A stretch of 64,000 nt of DNA from Bradyrhizobium sp. OK095 (GCF_900109945.1 NZ_FOBX01000002.1:620001-684000), one strand, 5' to 3'; positions 25,322 to 34,991 are shown, counted from the first letter of the stretch. Program-made: numbers and translations. Notes: generated by a model from the letters alone, not told the origin.

Positions 25322-26215
25322 GTGTTCAGAATCGATCGCGCGCTTCTCGGAAGCGCATGCCTATTCCTTGCGAGCTGCGGCACTTACGTCCCAGATATTC
25401 AGGAGTTCTGGGGCACGACGGACGATGCGACATACAAGGTGAACAAAATCGCCGGGCAAGTGGTTTGTGAATTGCGCAGGGCCGTCCAGCGGGTAGTGAG
25501 AGAACCAGGACCCAAACTGGTTCAGACGCCCGGAGGTCCCGCGCCGCCTCCACCGCGAGACCTAAGCTGGTTCATCAACAAATGGTCGGTGCAGGTCACA
25601 CTCAATCTCAATATTATTGAAAGCAGCACGTTGGCGCCTGGCGTCGCGCTCAATTCGATCTATCCGAGTGGCGTGACCACATTCCGTGGCGCGCCGTCCG
25701 TCACCACGCCGCAGTCGTTCTCGCTTGGACTCGGCGGGACCGCCTCGTCCACGGCCACGCGAAACGACAAGCTGAATATGTTCTTTATGGTCAAGGAGCT
25801 GCTCAACGGCACGCCTTCGATCGGGATGTCGTGCCTACCACCGCCGACGAACGCCGATCTGTTTCTGGAGAGCGACTTGAAAATCTACGACTGGTTACAT
25901 GCCGCACTTCTCCCCTATGACGTCAGCATCATCAACTACGCCAACAACACGACAGCGCAGAACGCGATCACACATGACATCAAGTTCGAGATCGTCTCGA
26001 ATGGAAACGTAAATCCGCAATGGAAGCTCGTGCGATTTAGCGGCAATACGAGCAACGCTCTTCTCGCCGCCAATAGAGACCGAACTCAAGAGTTGATCAT
26101 CACTTTTGGACCTACGCAGAAAGGCATGTTGGCCACGGCTGCCGCGAATTCTCACCTTGCCACGGAAACCGGCGCGGCGGTGAGTCAGGCAATCCAGAGT
26201 CTGCCAAGTCGCTGA
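25322..26215 (+). CDS. Hypothetical lipoprotein
   Basis: The 297-residue product has an N-terminal lipoprotein signal with the lipobox FLASC at residues 16-20 (LGSACLFLASCGTY), so Cys20 should be lipidated. A Pro-rich linker (GGPAPPPPRD) follows at about residue 76. The rest has no motif I recognise. The start is GTG behind GGGGCAGGA. Base composition is less GC-rich than the flanking acyl-CoA genes, hinting at a separate origin. The 254-bp gap before it shows no gene. Confidence 0.65.
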   Translation: MFRIDRALLGSACLFLASCGTYVPDIQEFWGTTDDATYKVNKIAGQVVCELRRAVQRVVREPGPKLVQTPGGPAPPPPRDLSWFINKWSVQVTLNLNIIESSTLAPGVALNSIYPSGVTTFRGAPSVTTPQSFSLGLGGTASSTATRNDKLNMFFMVKELLNGTPSIGMSCLPPPTNADLFLESDLKIYDWLHAALLPYDVSIINYANNTTAQNAITHDIKFEIVSNGNVNPQWKLVRFSGNTSNALLAANRDRTQELIITFGPTQKGMLATAAANSHLATETGAAVSQAIQSLPSR

Positions 26216-26258
26216 TCTTCGGCTAGCTCGTCAATCCTACCGCATCTGAGAGGCAAGC

Positions 26259-26498
26259 ATGGCAAAAACTTCTTCAAAGCTTCCCGCTACGGCAAGCCGA
26301 GCCAGGAGGGATGGTTATGACAAGGTCAATACTGGACCCAGCGCTAAAGAAAAGAAAAGCTGGGCGATGATTAAACACCGGGGTGCATGGTCGTTCCGAA
26401 AGGTTGAGTCAGCCGCGGTCCCGGCTGGGCCGCACACGGTCTGCTACTATGATCCGAATACCGGCGCGTGGGATGATTGCCACACTGTAGAGGGATAG
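26259..26498 (+). CDS. Small hypothetical protein
   Basis: The 79-residue basic protein (KTSSKLPATASRARRDGY at the start) has a C-terminal half rich in aromatics (HTVCYYDPNTGAWDDCHTVEG) with two cysteines. A good GAGAGG site precedes the ATG, which supports real translation. It follows the lipoprotein gene by 43 bp and may belong with it. No family recognised. Confidence 0.5.
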   Translation: MAKTSSKLPATASRARRDGYDKVNTGPSAKEKKSWAMIKHRGAWSFRKVESAAVPAGPHTVCYYDPNTGAWDDCHTVEG

Positions 26499-26533
26499 CC
26501 CGGTCCGGCGTCCAAAAACTTAGTCCCCGCGGC

Positions 26534-27808
26534 TTAATGCTTCCCCGGCCCCATATACCCAAACAAGAAACCCGCCACCTTGCGGATCTGGATCTCCTCG
26601 CTGCCCTCCGTGATCCGGTAGCGGCGGTGATGGCGATAAATGTGCTCGAACGGCTTGTGGCGTGAGTAGCCCATGCCGCCGTGAACCTGCATGGCGCGGT
26701 CGGCGGATTCGCAGCAGAGGCGGTTTGCCCAGTAATTGCACATCGAGACGCGGTCGGAGAGCGTGCGCTCGATCTGCTCCTCGGTGAGCTTGTCCATCTC
26801 CCACGCCGTTTTGCGGATCAGCAGCCGCAGCATTTCAGCTTGGGTGGCGAGTTCGACCAGCGGGAACTGGATCGCCTGGTTCTCGGCCAGCGCCTTGCCG
26901 AACGGCTTTCGCTCGCGCGCATATTTCACACTCTCGTTGATGCAGTAGACGGCCGCGCCGAGCGAGCTTGCCGCCTGGCGAATGCGGTTCTGATGCACGA
27001 AACATTGCGCCAGCGACAGTCCGCGGCCGACCTCGCCGAACAGCGCATCATCCGGCACGAACACATCCGTAAAGCTGACGCGGGGGTGGTCGGTCGGCAT
27101 GTTGAAGGTCCACATGTACTCTTCGATCTTCACGCCGTGGCTCTTGGCCGGCACCAGCAAACAGGTGATGCCGCGGGCATCGCCGTCATTGCCGCTGGTG
27201 CGCGCGAACAGCGCGCAGTGCGTGGCGACGTGCATGCCGGTCGTCCACATCTTCTCGCCGTTGATGATCCAGCCCTTGACGTTGTCGCGGGTCGCGGGCA
27301 CCGCGCGCGTCTCCATGTGGGTGGCATCCGAGCCGTGATTCGGCTCGGTCAGGCCAAAGGTGATGCGGTACTTGCCCTTGATCGAGCCATCGATCATCGC
27401 CTTCTGGTCGTCGCGGCCGTAGCGATCGAGCATGGTCGCGACGGGGAAATTGCCGACGATGGAGTGCTCGTTCTGGAGGTCGTTGTGCAGGCCGAGGCCC
27501 TTTGCCGCAAAATGCTCGCGGATCACGGCCATCCACAGGTTGGAACCATCCTTGCCGCCATATTGCTTCGACACCGCAAAGCGCAGATGGCCCGCCTCAT
27601 CGGCAAGATCCTTTGCCCTGCGCAGCAGCGCTTCCCATTCATGGCGCGGCAAGCCGCCATTCTCGAAATCGGTGCGGGCCCATTCGCGGCGATGATCGAA
27701 GAAGCGGATGTTATCGTCGGCCTCTTCTAGCGGCTTGATCTCGCGCTCGATGAAACGGTCGAGCTCTGCGAGATAGGCGACGAGATCGGCTGGCAGTGAA
27801 AAATCCAC
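26534..27808 (-). CDS. Acyl-CoA dehydrogenase family protein
   Basis: The 424-residue flavoprotein introduces an alpha-beta double bond into an acyl-CoA and passes electrons to ETF. The fold is covered by the N-terminal helical domain, the FAD region FGLTEPNHGSDATHMETRA, and the C-terminal domain ending AMQVHGGMGYSRHKPFEHIYRH and then TEGSEEIQIRKVAGFLF. The last motif sits at the usual catalytic-loop and flavin-contact site. The start is GTG at 27808 behind GGGAGAG. It stands alone on the minus strand, divergent from a crotonase gene. Confidence 0.9.
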   Translation of the reverse strand: MDFSLPADLVAYLAELDRFIEREIKPLEEADDNIRFFDHRREWARTDFENGGLPRHEWEALLRRAKDLADEAGHLRFAVSKQYGGKDGSNLWMAVIREHFAAKGLGLHNDLQNEHSIVGNFPVATMLDRYGRDDQKAMIDGSIKGKYRITFGLTEPNHGSDATHMETRAVPATRDNVKGWIINGEKMWTTGMHVATHCALFARTSGNDGDARGITCLLVPAKSHGVKIEEYMWTFNMPTDHPRVSFTDVFVPDDALFGEVGRGLSLAQCFVHQNRIRQAASSLGAAVYCINESVKYARERKPFGKALAENQAIQFPLVELATQAEMLRLLIRKTAWEMDKLTEEQIERTLSDRVSMCNYWANRLCCESADRAMQVHGGMGYSRHKPFEHIYRHHRRYRITEGSEEIQIRKVAGFLFGYMGPGKH

Positions 27809-28019
27809 GGTTCTCTCCCGGATGAATTTATCGTTTTGCGTTAAGGCGCTAGGCGCGCTTTTGCTTCGCGCGATTAAGGTGAGAAGAGCACGCGCAAGTC
27901 AAGCAAACCGAGACGTGTGAGAGGCGCAAGGCGCGCCCGCGCAATTCGATGGTGTCACAGCGCTGACGCGGGCTAGTATGAAACCAATATTCCTTCACGA
28001 GACAATGCGGGAGCGCGCG

Positions 28020-28799
28020 ATGGATCTGAAATTCTCAAAGGTGGAACGCAAGGGGCCGATCACGATCGTCACGCTGTCGCGGCCGGAGGTCTACAACGCG
28101 TTGCACACCGATGCGCATTTCGAGCTCCAGAAAGTGTTCGACGATTTCGCCGCGGATGCCGAGCAGTGGGTCGCGATCGTCACCGGCAGCGGCGACAAGG
28201 CGTTCTGCGCCGGCAACGACCTGAAGTGGCAGGCCGCCGGCGGCAAACGCGGCTGGGACAAGAGTGGCTTTGCCGGTCTCACTGCGCGATTCGACTGTGA
28301 CAAGCCGATCATCGCTGCGGTCAACGGCGTCGCGATGGGCGGCGGCTTCGAGATCGCGCTCGCCTGCGACCTGATCATTGCCTCGGAGAACGCGACCTTC
28401 GCCCTGCCCGAGCCGCGTGTTGGCTTGGCCGCGCTTGCCGGCGGCCTGCACCGCTTGCCGCGGCAAATTGGGCTCAAGCGCGCCATGGGCATGATCCTCA
28501 CCGCGCGCCATGTCAGCGCCAAGGAAGGGCACGAGCTCGGCTTCGTCAACGAGGTGGTGCCGCAAGGCGAAGCGCTTGCGGGCGCGCTGCGCTGGGCGGA
28601 GATGATCACCAAGAACTCGCCGATGTCGATCCGCGCCTCGAAGCAGACCATCCAGAGGGGGCTTGGCGTGTCGCTGGAGCAGGCGATCGAGGAGCAGCGG
28701 GAGTATCCGGCGGTGAAGGCGATGGCGGCCTCGCAGGATTATATCGAGGGCCCGAAGGCGTTTTCGGAGAAGCGCCCGCCGAATTGGGTGGGGAAGTAA
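28020..28799 (+). CDS. Enoyl-CoA hydratase
   Basis: The 259-residue crotonase has both catalytic acids of a hydratase: Glu in GGGFEIALACDLI and Glu in LPEPRVGLAAL. The oxyanion loop is GDKAFCAGNDLKW. It therefore probably hydrates trans-2-enoyl-CoA in beta-oxidation, unlike the other two crotonases in this window. ATG at 28020 follows GGGAG; upstream in-frame starts give an unlikely N-terminus. The 211-bp divergent gap to the acyl-CoA dehydrogenase gene should hold promoters for both. Confidence 0.9.
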   Translation: MDLKFSKVERKGPITIVTLSRPEVYNALHTDAHFELQKVFDDFAADAEQWVAIVTGSGDKAFCAGNDLKWQAAGGKRGWDKSGFAGLTARFDCDKPIIAAVNGVAMGGGFEIALACDLIIASENATFALPEPRVGLAALAGGLHRLPRQIGLKRAMGMILTARHVSAKEGHELGFVNEVVPQGEALAGALRWAEMITKNSPMSIRASKQTIQRGLGVSLEQAIEEQREYPAVKAMAASQDYIEGPKAFSEKRPPNWVGK

Positions 28800-28812
28800 G
28801 CCGCCCCTCGGC

Positions 28813-28899
28813 CGTCATTGCGAGGAGCCCTTGCGACGAAGCAATCCAGACTGCCTCCGCGGAAAGACTCTGGATTGCTTCGCTGCGCTCGCAATGACG
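28813..28899. repeat. 87-bp palindromic repeat, type A copy 2
   Basis: The element starts CGTCATTGCGAGGAG and ends CTCGCAATGACG, with the same inner GAAGCAATCCAG / CTGGATTGCTTC arms as 3331-3417. It is inverted relative to that copy. It fills the gap between the convergent hydratase and DUF6285 genes. Confidence 0.85.
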
Positions 28900-28915
28900 G
28901 CTGATGGAGCGTCGC

Positions 28916-29290
28916 CTAGCCTCGTCCCAGCTCGCGTTTGTACGACGCATAGTTCGGCTGATCCACCGCGAGCTTGTCCATAGTCGTCGCCCACAGATGC
29001 TCGGCGAGGCCCGGCGTTGCGAGATCCGCTTCGCCCTTGGCGATACGCGCGGCAAGCGCACGGTTGAGATCTGTGACCTCGCCGTCGACACCGAGCAGCG
29101 CGCGCAACCGCACCACTTCGCTCGCATCACTCCCCTCCTCCCGCGTCAGCTGCCGCATGACCAGGTCGAGGATGTTGACGGCGACGCGCAGCTTGAAGGC
29201 CTGGTGACCGCTGATCAACGGCGTGATGTCGTTGCGGAGGAAATCGGCGACTGACTTGGTCAGCTCGACCGGTGTCGGTTCGTCCTGCAT
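28916..29290 (-). CDS. DUF6285 protein, probable partner of the adjacent APH-type kinase
   Basis: The 124-residue, largely helical protein belongs, as far as I recall, to DUF6285 (VADFLRNDITPLISGHQAFKLRVAVN, then ALLGVDGEVTDLNRALAARI). It begins 3 bp after the kinase stop codon, behind GGGAGC. In Pseudomonas putida levulinate catabolism a small protein of about this size, LvaB, is encoded next to the kinase LvaA and is needed for its activity. Gene order and size match that arrangement here. The equivalence is inferred from context, not demonstrated. Confidence 0.75.
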   Translation of the reverse strand: MQDEPTPVELTKSVADFLRNDITPLISGHQAFKLRVAVNILDLVMRQLTREEGSDASEVVRLRALLGVDGEVTDLNRALAARIAKGEADLATPGLAEHLWATTMDKLAVDQPNYASYKRELGRG

Positions 29291-29293
29291 GTG

Positions 29294-30280
29294 TCAGCTC
29301 CCGCGCGGCGCCAGCAGCCGCAACAGATCGATCTCGGTCTCGCTAGCGCGGCGGCCGATCATCGCTCGCTCCATCGAATGATCCGGGCCCTCGCGAAACC
29401 GCTGCATCATGCCGCCGCACATGATGCCCCAGCGCAGCGTGCCCATCACTTCCCAGAATTTGACGCGCGACGGATCGCATTTGCGGCCCGCGGCCTCGTA
29501 GCCCGCGAACAATTCCTCGCGCGAACCAAAGCCGCCGACGGGCTTGTCGATCTCGCCAAACCGCCACGAATTGACGCAAACCCAGCCGAGATCCTCCATG
29601 GGATCGCCGAGATGAGCGAGCTCCCAGTCGAGCACGGCGCGAACACCGTCGGCACCGATGATGAGATTGCCGTTGCGGAAATCGCCGTGCACCAGCGTCG
29701 TCTCGGCCGACGCGCCGGGATCGTGATCGCGCAGCCAGCGCAGCGCCAGCTCGAATACGGGCTTTGGCCAGTTCAGGCTGCGATAGTCGCGCTCGAACTC
29801 AGAGATCTCCTGGGTCGCGTTCCGGCTGCGCAGCTCCGGCAATTTGTCGAGCGGCAGCCTGTGCAGCCTCGCAAGCACGCCGCCGATCTGACGCGCGAGA
29901 TGCGGCCGCGCCGCCGCGTACTCGTCGTCGCGAAGAATCTTGCGGGCGATGGTCTCGCCCTCGACCCGCTGCATGATGAAGCCGGTGCCGAGATCTTCAT
30001 CCGGCGTCAGCACATGCATCACGCGCGGCGACGGCACGCCAGCCTCATAGGCGAGCTGCATCAGCTGGGCTTCGGCGGCGAGCCCCGCCGCGCGCGTTGG
30101 GGCTGCGCCATAGCCCTTCGGCGAGCGGCGCAGGATCGCGCCGATCGGCCCGTCGGGATGCGCGATGTCGAAGCGCCAGGTCTCCTGACTGGCGCCGCCC
30201 GACAGCTTTGCAGCGCCAGTGACACTGGTCGCACCCGGACACCAGCGCTGCGCGCTGCGAGAGAGTTCCGCCTCGATCAT
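29294..30280 (-). CDS. APH-type phosphotransferase, candidate 4-hydroxyacyl-CoA kinase
   Basis: The 328-residue protein has the aminoglycoside phosphotransferase/choline kinase fold. The catalytic loop is LVHGDFRNGNL (Asp of HGD, Asn for Mg) and the Mg-binding motif is VLDWELAHLGDP. Relatives near acyl-CoA genes, and the N-terminal domain of ACAD10/11, phosphorylate 4-hydroxyacyl-CoA rather than antibiotics. Its ATG overlaps the upstream crotonase stop (ATGA), and DUF6285 follows at 3 bp, making a tight three-gene operon. The substrate is an inference from context. Confidence 0.85.
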   Translation of the reverse strand: MIEAELSRSAQRWCPGATSVTGAAKLSGGASQETWRFDIAHPDGPIGAILRRSPKGYGAAPTRAAGLAAEAQLMQLAYEAGVPSPRVMHVLTPDEDLGTGFIMQRVEGETIARKILRDDEYAAARPHLARQIGGVLARLHRLPLDKLPELRSRNATQEISEFERDYRSLNWPKPVFELALRWLRDHDPGASAETTLVHGDFRNGNLIIGADGVRAVLDWELAHLGDPMEDLGWVCVNSWRFGEIDKPVGGFGSREELFAGYEAAGRKCDPSRVKFWEVMGTLRWGIMCGGMMQRFREGPDHSMERAMIGRRASETEIDLLRLLAPRGS

Positions 30281-31065
30281 TTGCCTTTGAACTGCGCCGG
30301 GCGCTTCTCGAGGAAGGCGCCGACGCCTTCACGGAAATCATCCGTGTCGCCGGCGCGAAGCTGGCACTGGAATTCGAGGTTGAGCTGGTCCTCGAAGGAA
30401 TTTTCCGGGCTGTCCCAATAGAGCTTGCGGATCAGCGACAGCGCGACCGTGGGGCCGCTGGCGAGATCGCGCGCGAGCTTCATCGCCTCCTCCATCAGCA
30501 CGCCGTCGTCGTAGACGCGATTGATGAGGCCCCATTCCAGCGCCTTCTCGGCCGGCAGGCGCTCGCCCATCAGCGACAATTCGATCGAGCGCGCCCGGCC
30601 GACGAGGCGCGGCAACAGCCAGGTCGAGCCGCAATCCGGCACGAGGCCGATACGGCGGAAGGCCTGAAGGAAGTAGGAGGAACGCGCGCATAAAATCATG
30701 TCGCCGAGCAGCGCGAAGCTCATGCCGGCGCCGGCGGCCGGGCCATTGACCGCGGTCACGATCGGACAATGCAGATTGCGGATGCGGCGCAGGAACGGGT
30801 GAAAGCCGGTCTCCAGCGTCAGGCCGGCCTTGGTCTTCTTCGCCTGGTTGTTGCGGCCCTGGAGATTAGCACCGGTGCAGAACGCCCGCCCCGCGCCGGT
30901 CAGCACGATGCAGCGCACCTCGTCCTTCTTCTCCTCGATCGTATCGAGCGCCTCGGCGAGGCCGCCGAGCATGTCCATGGAAACCGCGTTCATCACCTCC
31001 TGATGGTCGAGCCTGAGGATCGCGACCGAGCCATCAAAATCGAGCGTGACGTGTTTGAACTGCAT
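30277..31065 (-). CDS. PaaG-like crotonase (enoyl-CoA isomerase/hydratase)
   Basis: The 262-residue crotonase lacks the first catalytic Glu (GAGMSFALLGDMI) and has the acidic residue in RIGLVPDCGSTWLLPRLVG. This pattern is typical of PaaG, the isomerase of ring-1,2-epoxyphenylacetyl-CoA and shifter of enoyl-CoA double bonds. No other paa genes are present, so a general double-bond isomerase is more likely than phenylacetate catabolism. It is first in the operon with the kinase and DUF6285 genes. Confidence 0.88.
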   Translation of the reverse strand: MQFKHVTLDFDGSVAILRLDHQEVMNAVSMDMLGGLAEALDTIEEKKDEVRCIVLTGAGRAFCTGANLQGRNNQAKKTKAGLTLETGFHPFLRRIRNLHCPIVTAVNGPAAGAGMSFALLGDMILCARSSYFLQAFRRIGLVPDCGSTWLLPRLVGRARSIELSLMGERLPAEKALEWGLINRVYDDGVLMEEAMKLARDLASGPTVALSLIRKLYWDSPENSFEDQLNLEFQCQLRAGDTDDFREGVGAFLEKRPAQFKGK

Positions 31066-31220
31066 GGTTTCCTCGTCGGTTGCAGCCAGCGATGTTTCGC
31101 AGACCGGAATTCATTTTGCCAGGGCGCGCATATTTGATTTTTGGCGCAGTCTTGTCCATGGTGGCGAAAGCATACCCCACCGTCATATCGCATGATCTTG
31201 CGCGCACCGGCTGACGCGCG

Positions 31221-31272
31221 GCATACCAAGATGCCTTGCCAAAATATCCTGCCAAGAACCCTTGCCAAAAAC
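31221..31272 (+). promoter_or_regulatory. Four tandem 13-bp repeats before an SDR gene
   Basis: Three clear 13-bp units in direct order (CCTTGCCAAAATA, TCCTGCCAAGAAC, CCTTGCCAAAAAC) follow a weaker fourth (GCATACCAAGATG). Each carries CCAA at the same place. They end 12 bp before the start codon at 31285, in the divergent gap to the kinase operon. The arrangement looks like a multi-site operator. Confidence 0.5.
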
Positions 31273-31284
31273 AGGAAACGCGCC

Positions 31285-32064
31285 ATGAACCTTTTCGACC
31301 TCACCGGACGCGTCGCCGTGATCACCGGCGGCAATGGCGGTATCGGGCTCGGCATCGCGCAGGCGCTCGCCGGCCAGGGCTGCAATGTCTCGATCTGGGG
31401 CCGCAATGCTGACAAGAACAGGATTGCTGCCGCGAGCATGGCGGGGCTGTCAGGCAAGGTCGACGCCCGCGTCTGTGACGTCACCGATCCGACCTCGGTC
31501 AACGCCGCGATGAAGGCGACGCTCGACACATTCGGCCGGGTCGACGGCTGCTTCGCCAATGCGGGCATCGGCGGCGGCGGCCGGCGCTCCTTCATCGAGC
31601 GCACCGAAGAGGAATGGCGCACGATGTTCGCAACCAATCTCGACGGCGTGTTTCACGCCTTCCAGGCCGCAGCAAGACACATGACCGAGCGCGCCGATGC
31701 CGGCGATCCCTTTGGCCGACTGGTTGCGACCTCGAGCCTCGCCTCGATCTTCGGCACCGCCCGCAACGAGCATTACGCGGCAACCAAGGCCGCGATCAAC
31801 GCGCTGGTGCGCGCGCTTGGCGTCGAGCTCGCCCGCCACGGCGTCACCGCGAATGCGATCCTGCCCGGCTGGATCAAGAGCGATATGACCGCAGGCATCA
31901 TGGGCAACGAAAAGTTCGTGGCGAACGTGATGCCGCGGATTCCGGTGCGCCGCTTCGGCGAGGCATCCGATTTCGGCGGCATCGCGGTGTATCTCATGAG
32001 CAAGGCGTCGTCGTATCACACCGCGGATACGTTCGTGATCGATGGCGGCTATACGGCGTTCTGA
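31285..32064 (+). CDS. SDR-family oxidoreductase
   Basis: The 259-residue classical SDR has TGGNGGIG at residues 13-20, NAGIGGGG near 93, and the catalytic Ser and YxxxK in SSLASIFGTARNEHYAATK. The start at 31285 follows an AGGAAA site; the longer open frame upstream consists of the 13-bp repeats and is not coding. It probably oxidises or reduces a hydroxyl group on an acyl-CoA or related acid. It is divergent from the crotonase-kinase-DUF6285 operon and could supply the oxo/hydroxy step of that pathway, like LvaD in levulinate catabolism. Confidence 0.87.
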   Translation: MNLFDLTGRVAVITGGNGGIGLGIAQALAGQGCNVSIWGRNADKNRIAAASMAGLSGKVDARVCDVTDPTSVNAAMKATLDTFGRVDGCFANAGIGGGGRRSFIERTEEEWRTMFATNLDGVFHAFQAAARHMTERADAGDPFGRLVATSSLASIFGTARNEHYAATKAAINALVRALGVELARHGVTANAILPGWIKSDMTAGIMGNEKFVANVMPRIPVRRFGEASDFGGIAVYLMSKASSYHTADTFVIDGGYTAF

Positions 32065-32069
32065 TTCTC

Positions 32070-32150
32070 GTAGCCCGGATGGAGCGTAGCGCAATCCGGG
32101 AACTGCCAAAGCAAGCAAGACCCGGATTTCGCTACGCTCCATCCGGGCCA
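32070..32150. repeat. Intergenic palindromic element, type E
   Basis: Long complementary ends (TAGCCCGGATGGAGCGTAGC and GCTACGCTCCATCCGGGC) enclose a short centre. It lies between the SDR stop and the VOC gene on the same strand. Confidence 0.8.
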
Positions 32151-32176
32151 CAAATCATAATGAGGGGATAGGCAAA

Positions 32177-32557
32177 ATGTTTTCACACATCATGATCGGC
32201 ACCAACGACCTCGACAAGGCCAAGGCTTTTTACGACAACCTTCTCAGCACGCTTGAGGTACGCCCGGCCAAGGTCGATGGCCACCGCATCTTCTACTTCA
32301 CCAAGACCGGCGTGTTCTCGGTGACGACGCCGATCAACGGCGAGCCGGCAACGTGCGCGAATGGAGCCACCATCGGCTTTGCCGCCAACTCGCCTGAGCA
32401 GGTCGACAAGTGGCACGCCGCCGGCATGGCCGCCGGCGGAACGCCGATCGAGAATCCGCCCGGCATCCGCGAGGGCGCTGGGAATAAGCTCTATCTCGCT
32501 TATTTGCGCGATCTCGACGGCAACAAGATCTGCGCGATGCATCGGATGCCGAGCTAG
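32177..32557 (+). CDS. VOC-family (glyoxalase/dioxygenase fold) protein
   Basis: The 126-residue protein has the vicinal-oxygen-chelate beta-alpha-beta-beta-beta fold: MFSHIMIGTNDLDKAKAFYD at the start, and YLAYLRDLDGNKICAMHR at the end with the conserved DLDGNK turn. Likely metal-site positions are His4 and the acidic residue before the final strand. Possible activities include lyase, epimerase (as in methylmalonyl-CoA epimerase) or resistance binding; none can be chosen. It follows the SDR gene after a repeat. Confidence 0.8.
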   Translation: MFSHIMIGTNDLDKAKAFYDNLLSTLEVRPAKVDGHRIFYFTKTGVFSVTTPINGEPATCANGATIGFAANSPEQVDKWHAAGMAAGGTPIENPPGIREGAGNKLYLAYLRDLDGNKICAMHRMPS

Positions 32558-32567
32558 TTACGCGCGC

Positions 32568-32678
32568 TGCTGTCATGCCCCGGCTTGGCCGGGGCATCCA
32601 GTACGCCGCAGCTTCTCGATTCAATCGCTGCCGTCTCTGAATACTGGATCGCCCGGTCGAGCCGGGCGATGACAGCAG
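32568..32678. repeat. Intergenic palindromic element, type D
   Basis: The ends CTGCTGTCATGCCCCGG and GCCGGGCGATGACAGCAG pair with each other, and inner CATCCAGTA / TACTGGAT arms also pair. The element lies just after the VOC gene. The other bases up to 32847 hold no gene. Confidence 0.8.
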
Positions 32679-32847
32679 AGAGCGTGGTGGGTACTCCGAC
32701 CCTGCGATCTCATTCAAACAACATTTCAAACACCTCGCGATATTCCATCGCGTGGCATGGCTTGCGTGAAAAATGCGCGCTCGCACTTTGCCCGCGCTGC
32801 GACTATTCTCCCGGCCAACACGATCTCATCGCCCCCCGGGAGGAACA

Positions 32848-34125
<1,278 letters not shown>

Positions 34126-34130
34126 GGTCT

Positions 34131-34262
34131 CTCCTCTCCCTCTCCCCGTTCTTACGGGGAGAGGGGTGGGGTGAGGGGCCTCTCTCCGCGCGTGAGATCA
34201 CCGAGAGACCTGTACCCCCTCACCCGAATTCGATCTCTCCCCGCAAGCGGGGCGAGGTAAGA
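34131..34262. repeat. Intergenic palindromic element, type G
   Basis: CTCTCCCTCTCCCCGTTCTT with ACGGGGAGAGGGGTGGGG, and later CCCCTCACCCGAATTCG with CTCTCCCCGCAAGCGGGG, form two consecutive hairpins. The element fills the gap between the dehydrogenase and flavin reductase genes. Confidence 0.8.
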
Positions 34263-34292
34263 AAGCAAGCTCTCTTCTCCCACGGAGCGCCC

Positions 34293-34910
34293 ATGGAATA
34301 CGCCGCCAGCGACCTGACGCCACGCGAGCGCTACAAGGTGCTGACGTCGTTCATCCTGCCGCGGCCGATCGCATGGGTGACCTCGGTCGGGCCGACCGGC
34401 GTGGTCAACGCGGCGCCGTTCAGCTTCTTCAACGCGTTCTGTGAGGATCCACCGCTGTGCATGTTCGCGGCGAACCGCAAGCCGAACGGCCAGGACAAGG
34501 ACACCTTCCTCAACATCCAGCGCACCGGCGAGTTCGTGGTCAACCTCGCCGACGAGCCGCTGGCGAAAGCGATGCATGAGTCGAGCGGCGACTTTCCGCC
34601 TGACGTCGGTGAGCCCGACTATCTCGGCTTGAAGCTCGCGCCCTCAAGCAAAATCGCCGTGCCCAGGCTCGCCGACACGCCCTGGGCGATGGAATGCAAG
34701 CTCTGGAAGATGATCGACGTCAACGATGATCGCCGGCTGATCATGGGCGAAGGCATCCACTTCCATATCCGCGACGAGCTATGGGACGACAAGGCGATGC
34801 GGGTGCACATGGACCGCTATCATCCGATCGGCCGCATGTTCGCCGACCGCTATTGCCGGACGGATGACCGCGTGGTGTTTCCGGCGGCGGAAGGGGCGAA
34901 GAAATCGTAG
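34293..34910 (+). CDS. Flavin reductase-like FMN-binding protein
   Basis: The 205-residue protein has the split-barrel fold of the flavin reductase family: ILPRPIAWVTSVGPTGVVNAAPFSFF near the N-terminus is the characteristic FMN-binding stretch. It could supply reduced flavin to a monooxygenase or act on its own. The Baeyer-Villiger enzyme at 37781-39490 has its own NADPH site and would not need it. The stop codon lies inside a palindromic element (34907-34987). Confidence 0.85.
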   Translation: MEYAASDLTPRERYKVLTSFILPRPIAWVTSVGPTGVVNAAPFSFFNAFCEDPPLCMFAANRKPNGQDKDTFLNIQRTGEFVVNLADEPLAKAMHESSGDFPPDVGEPDYLGLKLAPSSKIAVPRLADTPWAMECKLWKMIDVNDDRRLIMGEGIHFHIRDELWDDKAMRVHMDRYHPIGRMFADRYCRTDDRVVFPAAEGAKKS

Positions 34911-34987
34911 GGCGGATTAGCGAAGCGTAATCCGCCGACCTACTCCAACAAGAGTGGCGGATTACGCCTGCGGCTAATCCGCCCTAC
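34907..34987. repeat. Palindromic element type F, overlapping a stop codon
   Basis: Perfect 14-base ends GTAGGGCGGATTAG and CTAATCCGCCCTAC enclose inner GCGTAATCCGCC / GGCGGATTACGC arms. Its left end contains the TAG stop of the flavin reductase gene, and its right end is 4 bp from the end of the convergent GST gene. It probably terminates both. Confidence 0.85.
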
Positions 34988-34991
34988 GCCC

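Noticed and set aside
29294..30280. Aminoglycoside resistance gene
   Set aside because: The APH fold is present, but the gene is locked between acyl-CoA genes and DUF6285, which points to a metabolic kinase.
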